A DNA stretch of 6,499 nucleotides from Candidatus Omnitrophota bacterium (GTDB lineage: Bacteria; Omnitrophota; Gorgyraeia; Aquiviventales; Aquiviventaceae), in the NCBI GenBank assembly GCA_020057015.1, contig JAGVGS010000052.1, positions 1-6,499 on the forward strand, given 5' to 3'. The notes below the pieces were generated by a model. That model worked only from the letters and a program-made list of their open reading frames with translations. It searched no databases and was not told where the DNA came from. Position numbers and translations under genes: made by a program. Shown in pieces: positions 1 through 5,756 of this stretch (positions are counted from its first letter, which is position 1; each line of letters begins with the position of its first letter).

Positions 1-339
1 CTGCAACAAGCGGCCCTGGAGGGCCTGGGCAAGGAGTCTAACTCGTGGTCACGGCGGCTCAATGTCATCTCCGATGTGACACCCGACGGGGTGTGGTTTA
101 CGGATATGGCGTTTGATGAGAATAAGGGACTCGTGGTGCAGGGCTCGGCGGTGGGGCTGGACGGGCCAGCCGTCGTGAGCGTCACGCAATTGGTCAATGA
201 CCTGACCACGAACAAGGATTTTGCCTCGGCGTTTCAGAAGATCGAAATCGAATCCATCAAGACCTTGCAGGAGGGGGATCTGGAAGTCGCGCAGTTCACG
301 CTCAACTGTGCCTTACAACCCGGGGCGCCGGCGCGATGA
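1..339 (+). CDS. pilN: PilN-like type IV pilus alignment protein, C-terminal part (5' truncated)
   Basis: The frame is open from base 1 to the TGA at 337-339 and gives 112 residues, so the start and the N-terminal membrane helix lie upstream of the window. PilN is a bitopic inner-membrane protein. Its cytoplasmic tail binds PilM and its periplasmic domain pairs with PilO. What is visible fits the periplasmic domain: a W-S-R-R-L-N helix, then a T-P-D-G-V-W-F-T strand, a G-L-V-V-Q-G-S-A strand, a helix with V-T-Q-L-V-N-D-L, and a final strand pattern ending in Q-F-T-L-N-C. This is the usual order for the PilN family ferredoxin-like fold. The identification is strengthened by pilO, pilP and pilQ homologues following in canonical order. 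The GTG at 76 is an internal codon, not the start. The stop overlaps the pilO start by 4 nt (ATGA). A GspL-type protein is the alternative, but the short neighbours favour PilN. Confidence 0.85.
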   Translation: MQQAALEGLGKESNSWSRRLNVISDVTPDGVWFTDMAFDENKGLVVQGSAVGLDGPAVVSVTQLVNDLTTNKDFASAFQKIEIESIKTLQEGDLEVAQFTLNCALQPGAPAR

Positions 340-932
340 AGCGCAAGCTGACCAAGGAGCAAAGTCAAAGCATTTTGCTGGGGCTCTTAGTGGCGGCGGT
401 CTTCCTGTACGTCCTGGTGGTGCTCTTTATCGGCCCGGCGCGTCGTGAGGCGCAGCAGGTGGGTCAGCAGCTCCCTACGGCCCGTGAGCGGATGAGAGCC
501 TTGGAGTTTGGCACGATGAATGAAGCCATCTTGCGGAGCCAGTACGAGCAGATGGAGCAGAGTGTGGGGTCCCTGCGCGCCGTGCTCCCTTCGGAGGACA
601 CCCTTTCCAGCTCCATCGAAACGCTCTCTGACTTGGCTGACACGGCGCAGGTGAAGATTCAGACCATTTTTCCGCTGCGAGGCATGAAGGATGTCGAGCA
701 GGAGAAGGATCAGGCGCCGGCGACCCCGGCTGTCTTCAAGGAGGTGCTGATCCAGATCGACGCGCTGGCGGGTTTTCACCAGTTGGGGGCGTTCATCAGC
801 GCGATGGAGACGAGTCCGAAGCCTATGCGCCTCTCGAGCCTGCGCATCTCTGCGAATCCCAATGAGGTCAAGCGCCACACCGCCAAGATCGTTATCCGAG
901 CGTATTTTGCACCCACCCAAGGATCGCTGTGA
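336..932 (+). CDS. pilO: PilO-like type IV pilus inner-membrane alignment protein
   Basis: This encodes 198 residues, a normal PilO length. PilO heterodimerises with PilN in the periplasm and helps connect the inner-membrane platform to the PilP-PilQ complex. The layout matches: a short basic cytoplasmic N-terminus (MKRKLTKEQ), one membrane helix at about residues 13-33 (LLGLLVAAVFLYVLVVLFIG), a charged Glu/Gln/Arg-rich coiled-coil stretch at about 35-85, and a compact alpha/beta domain at about 88-192. That domain contains the family-like V-K-I-Q-T-I-F-P strand, a G-F-H-Q-L-G-A-F-I-S-A-M-E helix and a closing K-I-V-I-R-A-Y-F strand. The ATG lies inside the end of pilN (ATGA overlap), with no convincing Shine-Dalgarno before it, so re-initiation by ribosomes ending pilN is likely. 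Sequence conservation in this family is weak, so the call rests on topology and gene order as much as on residues. Confidence 0.85.
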   Translation: MKRKLTKEQSQSILLGLLVAAVFLYVLVVLFIGPARREAQQVGQQLPTARERMRALEFGTMNEAILRSQYEQMEQSVGSLRAVLPSEDTLSSSIETLSDLADTAQVKIQTIFPLRGMKDVEQEKDQAPATPAVFKEVLIQIDALAGFHQLGAFISAMETSPKPMRLSSLRISANPNEVKRHTAKIVIRAYFAPTQGSL

Positions 933-1342
933 TGCGCTGCCAGGGGGGATGGGTCATGGGCGTGCTTGCGGTGGGGATGGTCGTGGTGCCGGCGCTGGGA
1001 CAGGCTGCAGAAGTCGCGCTGAAGGGGAGGTATGATGCCCAGGGCAAGCGGGACCCCTTTGTGGCGCTGGTGCGCAACGGGCGGCTGGTGGGGGCTGTCA
1101 AAGCCGGCGCGCAAGTAGGCGCACTCCCCACGCTCTTTGGCATTCTCTGGGACCCGCAGGGCCAGTCGATCGCGCTGCTGAATGATGGGGAGGCGAAAGT
1201 GGGCGATGTGGTCGAAGGCTATAAGGTCTTGGAGATCACGCGGGACACGGTGGTGTTAGAGAATGGCCCAGAGCCCATTATCCTGCAGATTACGTTTGAT
1301 GAGGAGCCAGCGCCGAGTGCCACTACGGCGAACGGGAGGTGA
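932..1342 (+). CDS. pilP: Short PilP-like periplasmic protein
   Basis: This encodes 136 residues from the ATG at 932. A GTG at 929 is also in frame, but AAGGA at 919-923 is better spaced from the ATG (8 nt). The ATG shares its A with the pilO stop. PilP bridges the PilN-PilO pair to the periplasmic domains of the PilQ secretin. The key family mark is G-K-R-D-P-F at residues 38-43, the R-D-P-F element that opens the PilP beta-sandwich. It is followed by G-I-L-W-D (70-74), S-I-A-L-L-N-D (79-85), V-G-D-V-V-E-G-Y-K-V (90-99) and T-V-V-L-E-N-G (106-112), a typical small beta-domain pattern. The N-terminus looks like a signal peptide (hydrophobic 7-22, likely cleavage near ALGQA-A) with no lipobox. 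Classical PilP is a lipoprotein with a long disordered linker; both seem to be missing here. A GspC-like role is the alternative reading. Confidence 0.75.
   Translation: MRCQGGWVMGVLAVGMVVVPALGQAAEVALKGRYDAQGKRDPFVALVRNGRLVGAVKAGAQVGALPTLFGILWDPQGQSIALLNDGEAKVGDVVEGYKVLEITRDTVVLENGPEPIILQITFDEEPAPSATTANGR
1334..1342 (+). promoter_or_regulatory. Ribosome binding site that decides the pilQ start
   Basis: GGGAGGTGA is a very strong match to the 16S rRNA anti-Shine-Dalgarno complement. Its last three bases are the pilP stop codon. GTG at 1343 abuts it, only 3 nt after the GGAGG core. GTG at 1349 sits 9 nt after the core, so 1349 is the better start. The site lies in the last codons of pilP and should couple translation of the two genes. 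Confidence 0.7.
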
Positions 1343-1348
1343 GTGCCG

Positions 1349-2947
1349 GTGACTAAGCGAACGTTTGCGGCCAAGGTCGTGTTGGCGTGCTGTGTGGGAG
1401 CGGGGATGGGGCTGCCTGGCGTGAGCGCCGACTCGACCGAGCCGGCGGCTTCCGAAGCGCTGGATCTCGAGCCCTCCGCATTACCAGTTGAGGTGACCGA
1501 GCCGGCGGCAGAGGAGCCGGTTGTGGATGCCCCAGCAGAGGCTACGGCCGAGACGCCTGTGGATGCCTCAGCGGACGCTGCAGGTGAGGCGCCGGTTGAA
1601 GACAGCGCGACCGAGGTGCTTGCGCCGGCTTCTGCGCCCGCGGCTAGCGCGGGTGCCGTCGATACGAAAGGGCTCGTCAGCGTCGATTTCAAAGACGCGG
1701 ATATCCGCCAAGTGCTGCGCATTCTCTCGCTCAAGAGCGGGGTGGATATCGTGGCGGGCAATGATGTGGAAGGCCTGGTGACCATCAAGCTCACCAATAT
1801 TCCTTGGGAGCAGGCGCTGGACATTATCCTGCGCACCTACGGCTTTACCTATGACCGCAAGGGCAACATCGTGCGGGTGCTGACCCTGGAGTCGCTGGAG
1901 CAGGAGGCCTTATCTACGGAAGTGTTTCCGCTCAGCTACGCCAAAGCCAAGGCCGTGCCCGACGTCGTGAATGAGATGCTCTCCGACCGCGGCCGTATTA
2001 AGTTCGATGAGCGCACGAATACCGTCATCGTGACCGATATTCCCTCGACGCTTTTCCAGGTGAAGCTCGTGATCGAGCGGCTGGACCAGCGCACGCCGCA
2101 GGTGTTGATCGCCACGAAAATAGTCGAGACCACGTTGGATAAGAACGAGGCGCTGGGGATTAATTGGTCGCCCTCTCAGACGTATAGCACCTCTACGGTC
2201 GAGATGAGCACGACCTTTCCTTTTGTGGGAGGCAAAAGCTTAGGCAAGCTGGGCGAACTGTTCATTCCTCGCCCCTCCACGACCTCGGCGCGCGTGCCGG
2301 ACTCAGGCGGGACGTTCAATACAGGGACCTTATCGGCCACCGGCCTGAGCGCGGTCATCGCTTTCCTGAACGAACGCTCGGATACCAAGGTGCTGTCTAA
2401 CCCCAGCATTGCGGTGTTGGATAATCAGGAAGCTAGAGTGCACATCGGCCTTGAATATCCTATTCCCAACTACACCGTGGATCCCACTACGGGCCGCACC
2501 ACCATTACCGGCTTCAACGCGAAACAGCTCGGCACGGTGCTGACCGTGACCCCCCATGTGAACCAAAGTCGTGAAATCGTGGCCTCGATCAAGCCGGAAA
2601 TTACGGCCTCTGGGGATCTGGTCACCTATGACACCGGCAGCAGCAACTCGGTGACCCTGCCGCAGTTCTCCATTCAGACCGCGAGCACACAAGTTCGAGT
2701 GAAGGATGGCGAGACGGTAGCGATTGGGGGGCTGGTCAAAGAGAGTGAGTCCAAGATTTTCGGTAAGGTGCCGTTCCTCGGGGATCTGCCAATTCTGGGT
2801 GCCCTGTTCACCCGCACCGATCGATATGCCGCGACCGGTAGCAGTGACCCGGTGCGGCAGGATCTGCTCATTTTCGTCACCATGAGTGTGATCGATGAGT
2901 CCCAACCGCGTCATGACGTGGCGGCTGTACCTGCTGAGGCCAAGTGA
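1349..2947 (+). CDS. pilQ: PilQ-type outer-membrane secretin (short form)
   Basis: This encodes 532 residues from GTG 1349 (534 from GTG 1343; 1349 is chosen on ribosome-site spacing). It should form the outer-membrane channel through which the pilus passes. Order of parts: signal peptide 1-27 (cleavage near V-S-A), a Pro/Ala/Glu/Val-rich low-complexity linker at about 28-105, an N0/STN-like domain at about 107-178 (V-D-F-K-D-A-D-I-R-Q-V-L, then I-P-W-E-Q-A-L-D), an N1 domain at about 191-248 (V-F-P-L-S-Y-A, then I-P-S-T-L-F-Q-V), and the secretin core at about 253-515. The core shows E-A-L-G-I-N-W, F-L-N-E-R-S-D-T-K-V-L-S-N-P, V-L-D-N-Q-E-A, V-T-P-H-V-N, V-A-I-G-G-L, and the hallmark V-P-F-L-G-D-L-P-I-L-G-A-L-F at 474-487. 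No AMIN domain is visible, and the protein is shorter than typical proteobacterial PilQ (often about 700 residues). The 3' neighbour starts one base after its stop. A GspD-like secretin is excluded mainly by context. Confidence 0.93.
   Translation: MTKRTFAAKVVLACCVGAGMGLPGVSADSTEPAASEALDLEPSALPVEVTEPAAEEPVVDAPAEATAETPVDASADAAGEAPVEDSATEVLAPASAPAASAGAVDTKGLVSVDFKDADIRQVLRILSLKSGVDIVAGNDVEGLVTIKLTNIPWEQALDIILRTYGFTYDRKGNIVRVLTLESLEQEALSTEVFPLSYAKAKAVPDVVNEMLSDRGRIKFDERTNTVIVTDIPSTLFQVKLVIERLDQRTPQVLIATKIVETTLDKNEALGINWSPSQTYSTSTVEMSTTFPFVGGKSLGKLGELFIPRPSTTSARVPDSGGTFNTGTLSATGLSAVIAFLNERSDTKVLSNPSIAVLDNQEARVHIGLEYPIPNYTVDPTTGRTTITGFNAKQLGTVLTVTPHVNQSREIVASIKPEITASGDLVTYDTGSSNSVTLPQFSIQTASTQVRVKDGETVAIGGLVKESESKIFGKVPFLGDLPILGALFTRTDRYAATGSSDPVRQDLLIFVTMSVIDESQPRHDVAAVPAEAK
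1487..1630 (+). repeat. Degenerate 12-residue repeat in the PilQ linker
   Basis: Four consecutive 36-base units each begin with codons for Val followed by Asp or Glu. The units start at 1487, 1523, 1559 and 1595. The second and third are clearest (V-D-A-P-A-E-A-T-A-E-T-P and V-D-A-S-A-D-A-A-G-E-A-P) and share the DNA core GTGGATGCC. The outer two are more diverged. A separate exact 15-base direct repeat, GACCGAGCCGGCGGC, occurs at 1435-1449 and 1495-1509. The repeat builds an acidic, disordered spacer between the signal peptide and the first folded domain. Confidence 0.55.
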
Positions 2948-2948
2948 C

Positions 2949-3239
2949 ATGTGGCGCTATCGAGGGCTCACGTATCTCGCGGTAGGGGTCGGTATTGGGC
3001 TGTGGGGCCAGACGCTGCTCGCGCAAGCCGAGAGTGCCACGACCCGCCGATCTTCCAAGACCGCTTCGGCTAGCACGAGAAAGTCTGCCTATGAGGGCGA
3101 AATCGGTCCGGTGATGGAAAAGCTCGATGACGTGCTGGCTAGGCTCGAAGACATGGATAAGCGTTTTGACGCCGTGATGGAAGAGCTACGGGTTGTGAAG
3201 GTGCGCTCGCTCATGGGCGGCAGCGGTAGTGGCGGGTGA
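2949..3239 (+). CDS. Small exported coiled-coil protein of unknown function, last gene of the pil operon
   Basis: This encodes 96 residues from the ATG at 2949, one base after the pilQ stop, with TGAGG at 2935-2939 placed 9 nt upstream. An in-frame ATG at 2895 would add 18 residues and overlap pilQ, but it would bury the signal peptide behind a longer basic leader, so 2949 is preferred. Residues 1-27 look like a signal peptide (M-W-R-Y-R, then hydrophobic 8-24, cleavage near L-A-Q-A). Residues 28-48 are a Ser/Thr/Arg/Lys-rich stretch. Residues 52-83 form an uninterrupted heptad pattern with hydrophobic residues at 52, 55, 59, 62, 66, 69, 73, 76, 80 and 83. The C-terminus is Gly/Ser-rich (G-G-S-G-S-G-G). 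There is no lipobox Cys, and no Cys at all. I do not recognise a family. Position and export suggest a periplasmic partner of the secretin, but this is inference from context only. Confidence 0.75.
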   Translation: MWRYRGLTYLAVGVGIGLWGQTLLAQAESATTRRSSKTASASTRKSAYEGEIGPVMEKLDDVLARLEDMDKRFDAVMEELRVVKVRSLMGGSGSGG

Positions 3240-3242
3240 GGC

Positions 3243-3293
3243 AGGGAAGCGCTTACCTTAAATAAAAGGTAGCGCTCCCTTGACGTTCTTTTT
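3243..3293 (+). terminator. Probable rho-independent terminator of the pil operon
   Basis: An inverted repeat pairs 3243-3259 with 3266-3280: a 5-bp block (AGGGA with TCCCT), a 5-bp GCGCT/AGCGC block and a 5-bp ACCTT/AAGGT block. Single-base bulges at A3248 and T3254 separate the blocks, both on the 5' arm, and a 6-nt A-rich loop (AAATAA) closes the stem. The T-rich run TTCTTTTT at 3286-3293 begins 5 nt after the stem, further than ideal, so efficiency is uncertain. It begins just after the last pil-operon stop (3239), where the operon would be expected to end. Confidence 0.6.
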
Positions 3294-3316
3294 CCGGATA
3301 TGGTAGACTTCGGCTA
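3280..3316 (+). promoter_or_regulatory. Sigma70-type promoter with extended -10 for the cvpA-dnaG-rpoD block
   Basis: The -35 is TTGACG at 3280-3285 (5 of 6 to consensus). An 18-nt spacer leads to the -10 TAGACT at 3304-3309 (4 of 6), preceded by TGG at 3301-3303, which fits the TGn extended -10. The expected start of transcription is near A3316, leaving a short leader before the ribosome site at about 3327. The -35 shares its first base with the base of the terminator stem, so the operon end and the next start are fused in under 70 bases. Confidence 0.55.
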
Positions 3317-3326
3317 CAGTTGGCAA

Positions 3327-3333
3327 GAGGGAG
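3327..3333 (+). promoter_or_regulatory. Strong ribosome binding site upstream of the cvpA-like gene
   Basis: GAGGGAG lies 9 nt before an in-frame ATT at 3343, 15 nt before an in-frame ATC at 3349, and 27 nt before the first canonical in-frame start, GTG 3361. No in-frame ATG, GTG or TTG lies between the site and 3361, and the frame is closed upstream by TAG at 3304-3306. The site therefore points to a rare ATT start. Confidence 0.5.
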
Positions 3334-3360
3334 CTTGACACCATTCCAATCCCCAACTGG

Positions 3361-3909
3361 GTGGATTTGGTCATTGTAATTATTTTGGTACGAGCATGTT
3401 ACAGTGGCTATGATCGCGGACTAGTGGTGGAATTGCTGCATGTCGTGGGACTAGTGCTTACGACCGGCCTGGCGATGAATTACCACTCGGCGGTGACGGC
3501 CTGGATTCAGGTATTGTTGCCGTGGCAGCTGTCGATGATGCCTGCGATAGCATTTTGGGCGCTCTTTCTCACGCTCCTTGGAGTGAAGCGTTTCCTGGTG
3601 AGATCCTTGACTCAAGCGGTCAAGTGGGAACGGTTGTACTGGGCTCTTCAGGGCCTCGGCGTGGTGCTTGGCGGGATCCGCGGTATTTGGTGGTCTGGAG
3701 TGTTCTTGATCGCGTTGGCGAATAGTGGGATCTCGTATCTCCAGCAAAGTGGCGGAGAGCGTGCCGTGCTTGGCTCACGACTTCTGCCGATGGCCCGCAA
3801 TGCGATGACGGTCGCAGCGGACGCGCTGCCCGGGGCGAATCATCGCGGCCCAATGCTCATACCTCCTTTTGATTCTACGCCGGCGTCGCCGGCAAAGCAC
3901 TCCACCTAG
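3361..3909 (+). CDS. cvpA: CvpA-family integral membrane protein
   Basis: This encodes 182 residues from the first canonical start, GTG 3361. True translation may begin at ATT 3343 (see the ribosome site), which adds six codons and restores the N-W-V-D opening typical of the family. CvpA proteins are small inner-membrane proteins, first linked to colicin V production and later to cell-envelope stress tolerance; their molecular activity is not settled. Four hydrophobic segments are visible at about 1-10 (with the upstream residues), 22-40, 58-78 and 97-121. Family-like features are D-R-G near 18-20 after the first helix, and Q-G-L-G-V-V-L-G-G-I-R-G-I at 97-109. After it come an S-R-L-L-P motif (139-143) and an amphipathic segment ending A-D-A-L-P. 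The tail after 158 is Pro/Ser-rich and probably disordered. It is the first gene after the promoter and precedes dnaG by 62 nt, so it is probably co-transcribed with it. Codon use is less GC-biased than in dnaG. Confidence 0.8.
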   Translation: MDLVIVIILVRACYSGYDRGLVVELLHVVGLVLTTGLAMNYHSAVTAWIQVLLPWQLSMMPAIAFWALFLTLLGVKRFLVRSLTQAVKWERLYWALQGLGVVLGGIRGIWWSGVFLIALANSGISYLQQSGGERAVLGSRLLPMARNAMTVAADALPGANHRGPMLIPPFDSTPASPAKHST

Positions 3910-3971
3910 TTTTCACTCCAGGGCCCGCGTGCTCTGCGGATCGCATCTTTCAACCTGACGGTGTCAAGCCG

Positions 3972-5750
3972 ATGCCCTTAATTCCTGAACCGCTCATCGA
4001 TGAAGTGCTCAGCCGCGCTGACATTGTCGAGCTCATCGGCCACTATGTGCCGCTCAAGCGCGCGGGCCGGCACTTCAAGGCGAATTGCCCCTTCCATAAG
4101 GAGAAAAGCCCCTCCTTCATGGTGAATACGGAGAAGCAGATCTTCCATTGCTTCGGCTGCGGGGTGGGCGGCAATATTTTCAGCTTCCTAATGCTGCATG
4201 ACCGGCTGACGTTCCCGGAAGCTGTGCGCCAGTTAGCCGAGCGCACCGGCGTGCGGCTGCCGGAGAGTGGAGCGGCGGAAGCCGCGGCTTCGCAAGAGCC
4301 GCTGCGCGCTCTCTTGGATAAAACCTGCCAGTACTATGAGCGGCGCCTGCAGGAGCCGGGCGTGGGACAGGCTGCGCGCGACTATCTCGCCAAGCGTGGG
4401 GTAAGCCCCGCCACCGCGCAGCAGTTCAGGCTGGGGCTGGCCTCCGAGGGCTGGGATCAGCTGCTGACCTCGGCGACCGCGAAGGGGGTGGCGCGCGAGC
4501 AACTCGAGGCCGTGGGGCTGATCGTGCCGGGCAAGTCCGGCGGCTACTACGATCGCTTCCGCAACCGGCTCTTGTTTCCGATCATGGATCTGCGCAACCG
4601 CATTGTGGGTTTTGGCGGGCGCAGCCTCGATGGGCGAGAGCCCAAGTACCTCAACAGCCCGGAGACGGTGCTCTACAGCAAAGGCCGGCAGCTCTTTGGC
4701 CTCGCGCAAGCCAAAGCGGCCGTTGCGGAGAGCAAAACCGCGGTGCTGGTGGAGGGCTATTTTGACTGCGTGGTGCTTTTCGGGGGCGGTATTGAGAACG
4801 TCGTCTCCCCGCTCGGCACCGCGCTGACCCCGGAGCAGGCCAAGCTGTTGCGTCGCTACGCCGAGCAAGTGATTCTGGCGTTCGATGCAGATGCCGCAGG
4901 CGAGCAGGCCACTATCCGCGGTCTGGAGGTGCTCCTGGGAGCAGGCTTCCAGGTCCGCGTGGCGGCGCTGCCTGAAGGGGTAGATCCGGATGAGTGCCTA
5001 CGCGCCTATGGCCGCCCGCGGTTCGACGCCCTGCTGCAAAGCAGTGTGAATTGTGTGGAGTTTATGCTACACACAGCCTCGCGGCGCTTTCCTTTAGACC
5101 GTTTGGAAGGTAAAGCCAAGGCGGCACAGTTTGTGCTACCTATTATCAGTAATGTAGCCGATCGCATTCTGCGCAGCGAATACGTGCGGCTGCTGGCTCA
5201 GCGCCTGCAGCTGGATGAGACGGCGGTGATGGCTGAATTGGCCCGTTTGGGCAGCCGGCCCGCGGCGCAGGAAGGCGAGGGCAGAGCCCCTAGGAGCGCT
5301 CCTGTGGCTACGGGGGCACCTGGACCCGAACGACTACTCACGGCGTTGGTGTTGGAGAATCCTAAGCGTTGGGAGCAGGTAGCCGGGCGCATCAGCCTTT
5401 CCGACTTGAGCGATGCGACCTACCGAGAGTTGCTCGGCACTGTGTTGGAGATGAGTGCAGAGGGCCGATCGCCCAGCGCGTCTCAGCTCGTCTCGCGTGT
5501 GACCGCCGGTAATCAGGGCAGCCTGGTCACCCAGCTGGTGGAGTTGGCCCAGTCGATGGGAGCCCCTGAAGAGGCGTTCGAGGACTGCGTGCGGCGCGTG
5601 CAGCAGCTGCGGCAACAGCGGCGGCTTAGCGCCTTGCGCGAGCAGATCCGCATGGCGCAGGAAGCCCGGCGCGACACGGAAACTCAACAATTACTGGCGG
5701 ATTACCAAGAAGCGCTCGCAGCACCCGTACAACCCGTGGGGAGGTCTTGA
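3972..5750 (+). CDS. dnaG: DNA primase DnaG
   Basis: This encodes 592 residues, normal for bacterial primase. It makes RNA primers for lagging-strand and origin DNA synthesis and works with the DnaB helicase. The zinc-binding domain (about 1-95) has C39, H42, C60 and C63, in C-P-F-H-K-E-K-S-P-S-F and F-H-C-F-G-C-G. The catalytic RNA polymerase domain (about 110-365) shows the basic strip R-F-R-N-R-L-L-F-P-I (195-204), G-F-G-G-R (213-217) and P-K-Y-L-N-S-P-E-T (224-232). It also carries TOPRIM acidic residues E261 and D265 in V-E-G-Y-F-D, D305 and D307 in F-D-A-D-A-A-G, and D338/D340 in D-P-D-E. A Gly/Ala/Pro-rich hinge at about 428-452 leads to the helical DnaB-interacting domain (about 453-585). 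All catalytic residues are present. The ATG is the only in-frame start in the gap after cvpA, although no good Shine-Dalgarno precedes it, so modest translation or coupling is possible. The 62-nt gap holds no clear terminator. Confidence 0.98.
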   Translation: MPLIPEPLIDEVLSRADIVELIGHYVPLKRAGRHFKANCPFHKEKSPSFMVNTEKQIFHCFGCGVGGNIFSFLMLHDRLTFPEAVRQLAERTGVRLPESGAAEAAASQEPLRALLDKTCQYYERRLQEPGVGQAARDYLAKRGVSPATAQQFRLGLASEGWDQLLTSATAKGVAREQLEAVGLIVPGKSGGYYDRFRNRLLFPIMDLRNRIVGFGGRSLDGREPKYLNSPETVLYSKGRQLFGLAQAKAAVAESKTAVLVEGYFDCVVLFGGGIENVVSPLGTALTPEQAKLLRRYAEQVILAFDADAAGEQATIRGLEVLLGAGFQVRVAALPEGVDPDECLRAYGRPRFDALLQSSVNCVEFMLHTASRRFPLDRLEGKAKAAQFVLPIISNVADRILRSEYVRLLAQRLQLDETAVMAELARLGSRPAAQEGEGRAPRSAPVATGAPGPERLLTALVLENPKRWEQVAGRISLSDLSDATYRELLGTVLEMSAEGRSPSASQLVSRVTAGNQGSLVTQLVELAQSMGAPEEAFEDCVRRVQQLRQQRRLSALREQIRMAQEARRDTETQQLLADYQEALAAPVQPVGRS

Positions 5751-5752
5751 GG
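5738..5752 (+). promoter_or_regulatory. Overlapping ribosome sites spanning the dnaG stop, ahead of rpoD
   Basis: GGGGAGG at 5738-5744 lies 12 nt before the rpoD ATG, and a second purine run, TTGAGG at 5747-5752, lies 4 nt before it. The dnaG TGA (5748-5750) is inside the second site. Neither has ideal spacing by itself. Ribosomes ending dnaG are delivered directly to the rpoD start, which fits translational coupling. Confidence 0.45.
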
Positions 5753-5756
5753 TTCA

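Noticed and set aside
387..920. Long open frame on the minus strand (177 codons) opposite pilO
   Set aside because: It mirrors the pilO reading frame in GC-rich DNA, has an Arg/His/Leu-rich composition with no domain or signal, and pilO itself is well supported.
1343..1348. GTG 1343 as the pilQ start
   Set aside because: It sits only 3 nt after the GGAGG core; GTG 1349 has a better spacing. The difference is two residues, and 1343 cannot be fully excluded.
1219..1836. Minus-strand open frame of 205 codons opposite pilP/pilQ, Ser/Ala/Gly/Thr-rich
   Set aside because: Its composition is the reverse image of the repetitive PilQ linker; no ribosome site or recognisable motif.
2330..2950. Minus-strand open frame of 206 codons opposite the pilQ secretin core
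   Set aside because: It is a shadow of a strongly conserved secretin domain and has the His/Arg/Gly-rich composition typical of antisense frames.
3300..3338. Twelve-codon leader peptide frame (ATG at 3300) upstream of cvpA
   Set aside because: Its ATG falls just before the proposed -10 box, upstream of the predicted transcript start, and it has no ribosome site.
3879..3893. GCCGGC-GTC-GCCGGC hairpin near the cvpA 3' end as a possible terminator
   Set aside because: It lies inside the coding sequence and is not followed by a T-run within useful distance; the next four Ts are 16 nt away. It looks like coding GC bias.
4233..4868. Minus-strand open frame of 211 codons opposite dnaG
   Set aside because: It lies opposite the catalytic core of DnaG, so its apparent length reflects codon bias; no motif seen.
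5052..5075. TGTGTG/CACACA inverted repeat inside dnaG as an operator or hairpin
   Set aside because: It is only a 6-bp stem with a 12-nt loop inside well-conserved coding sequence; expected by chance at this scale.
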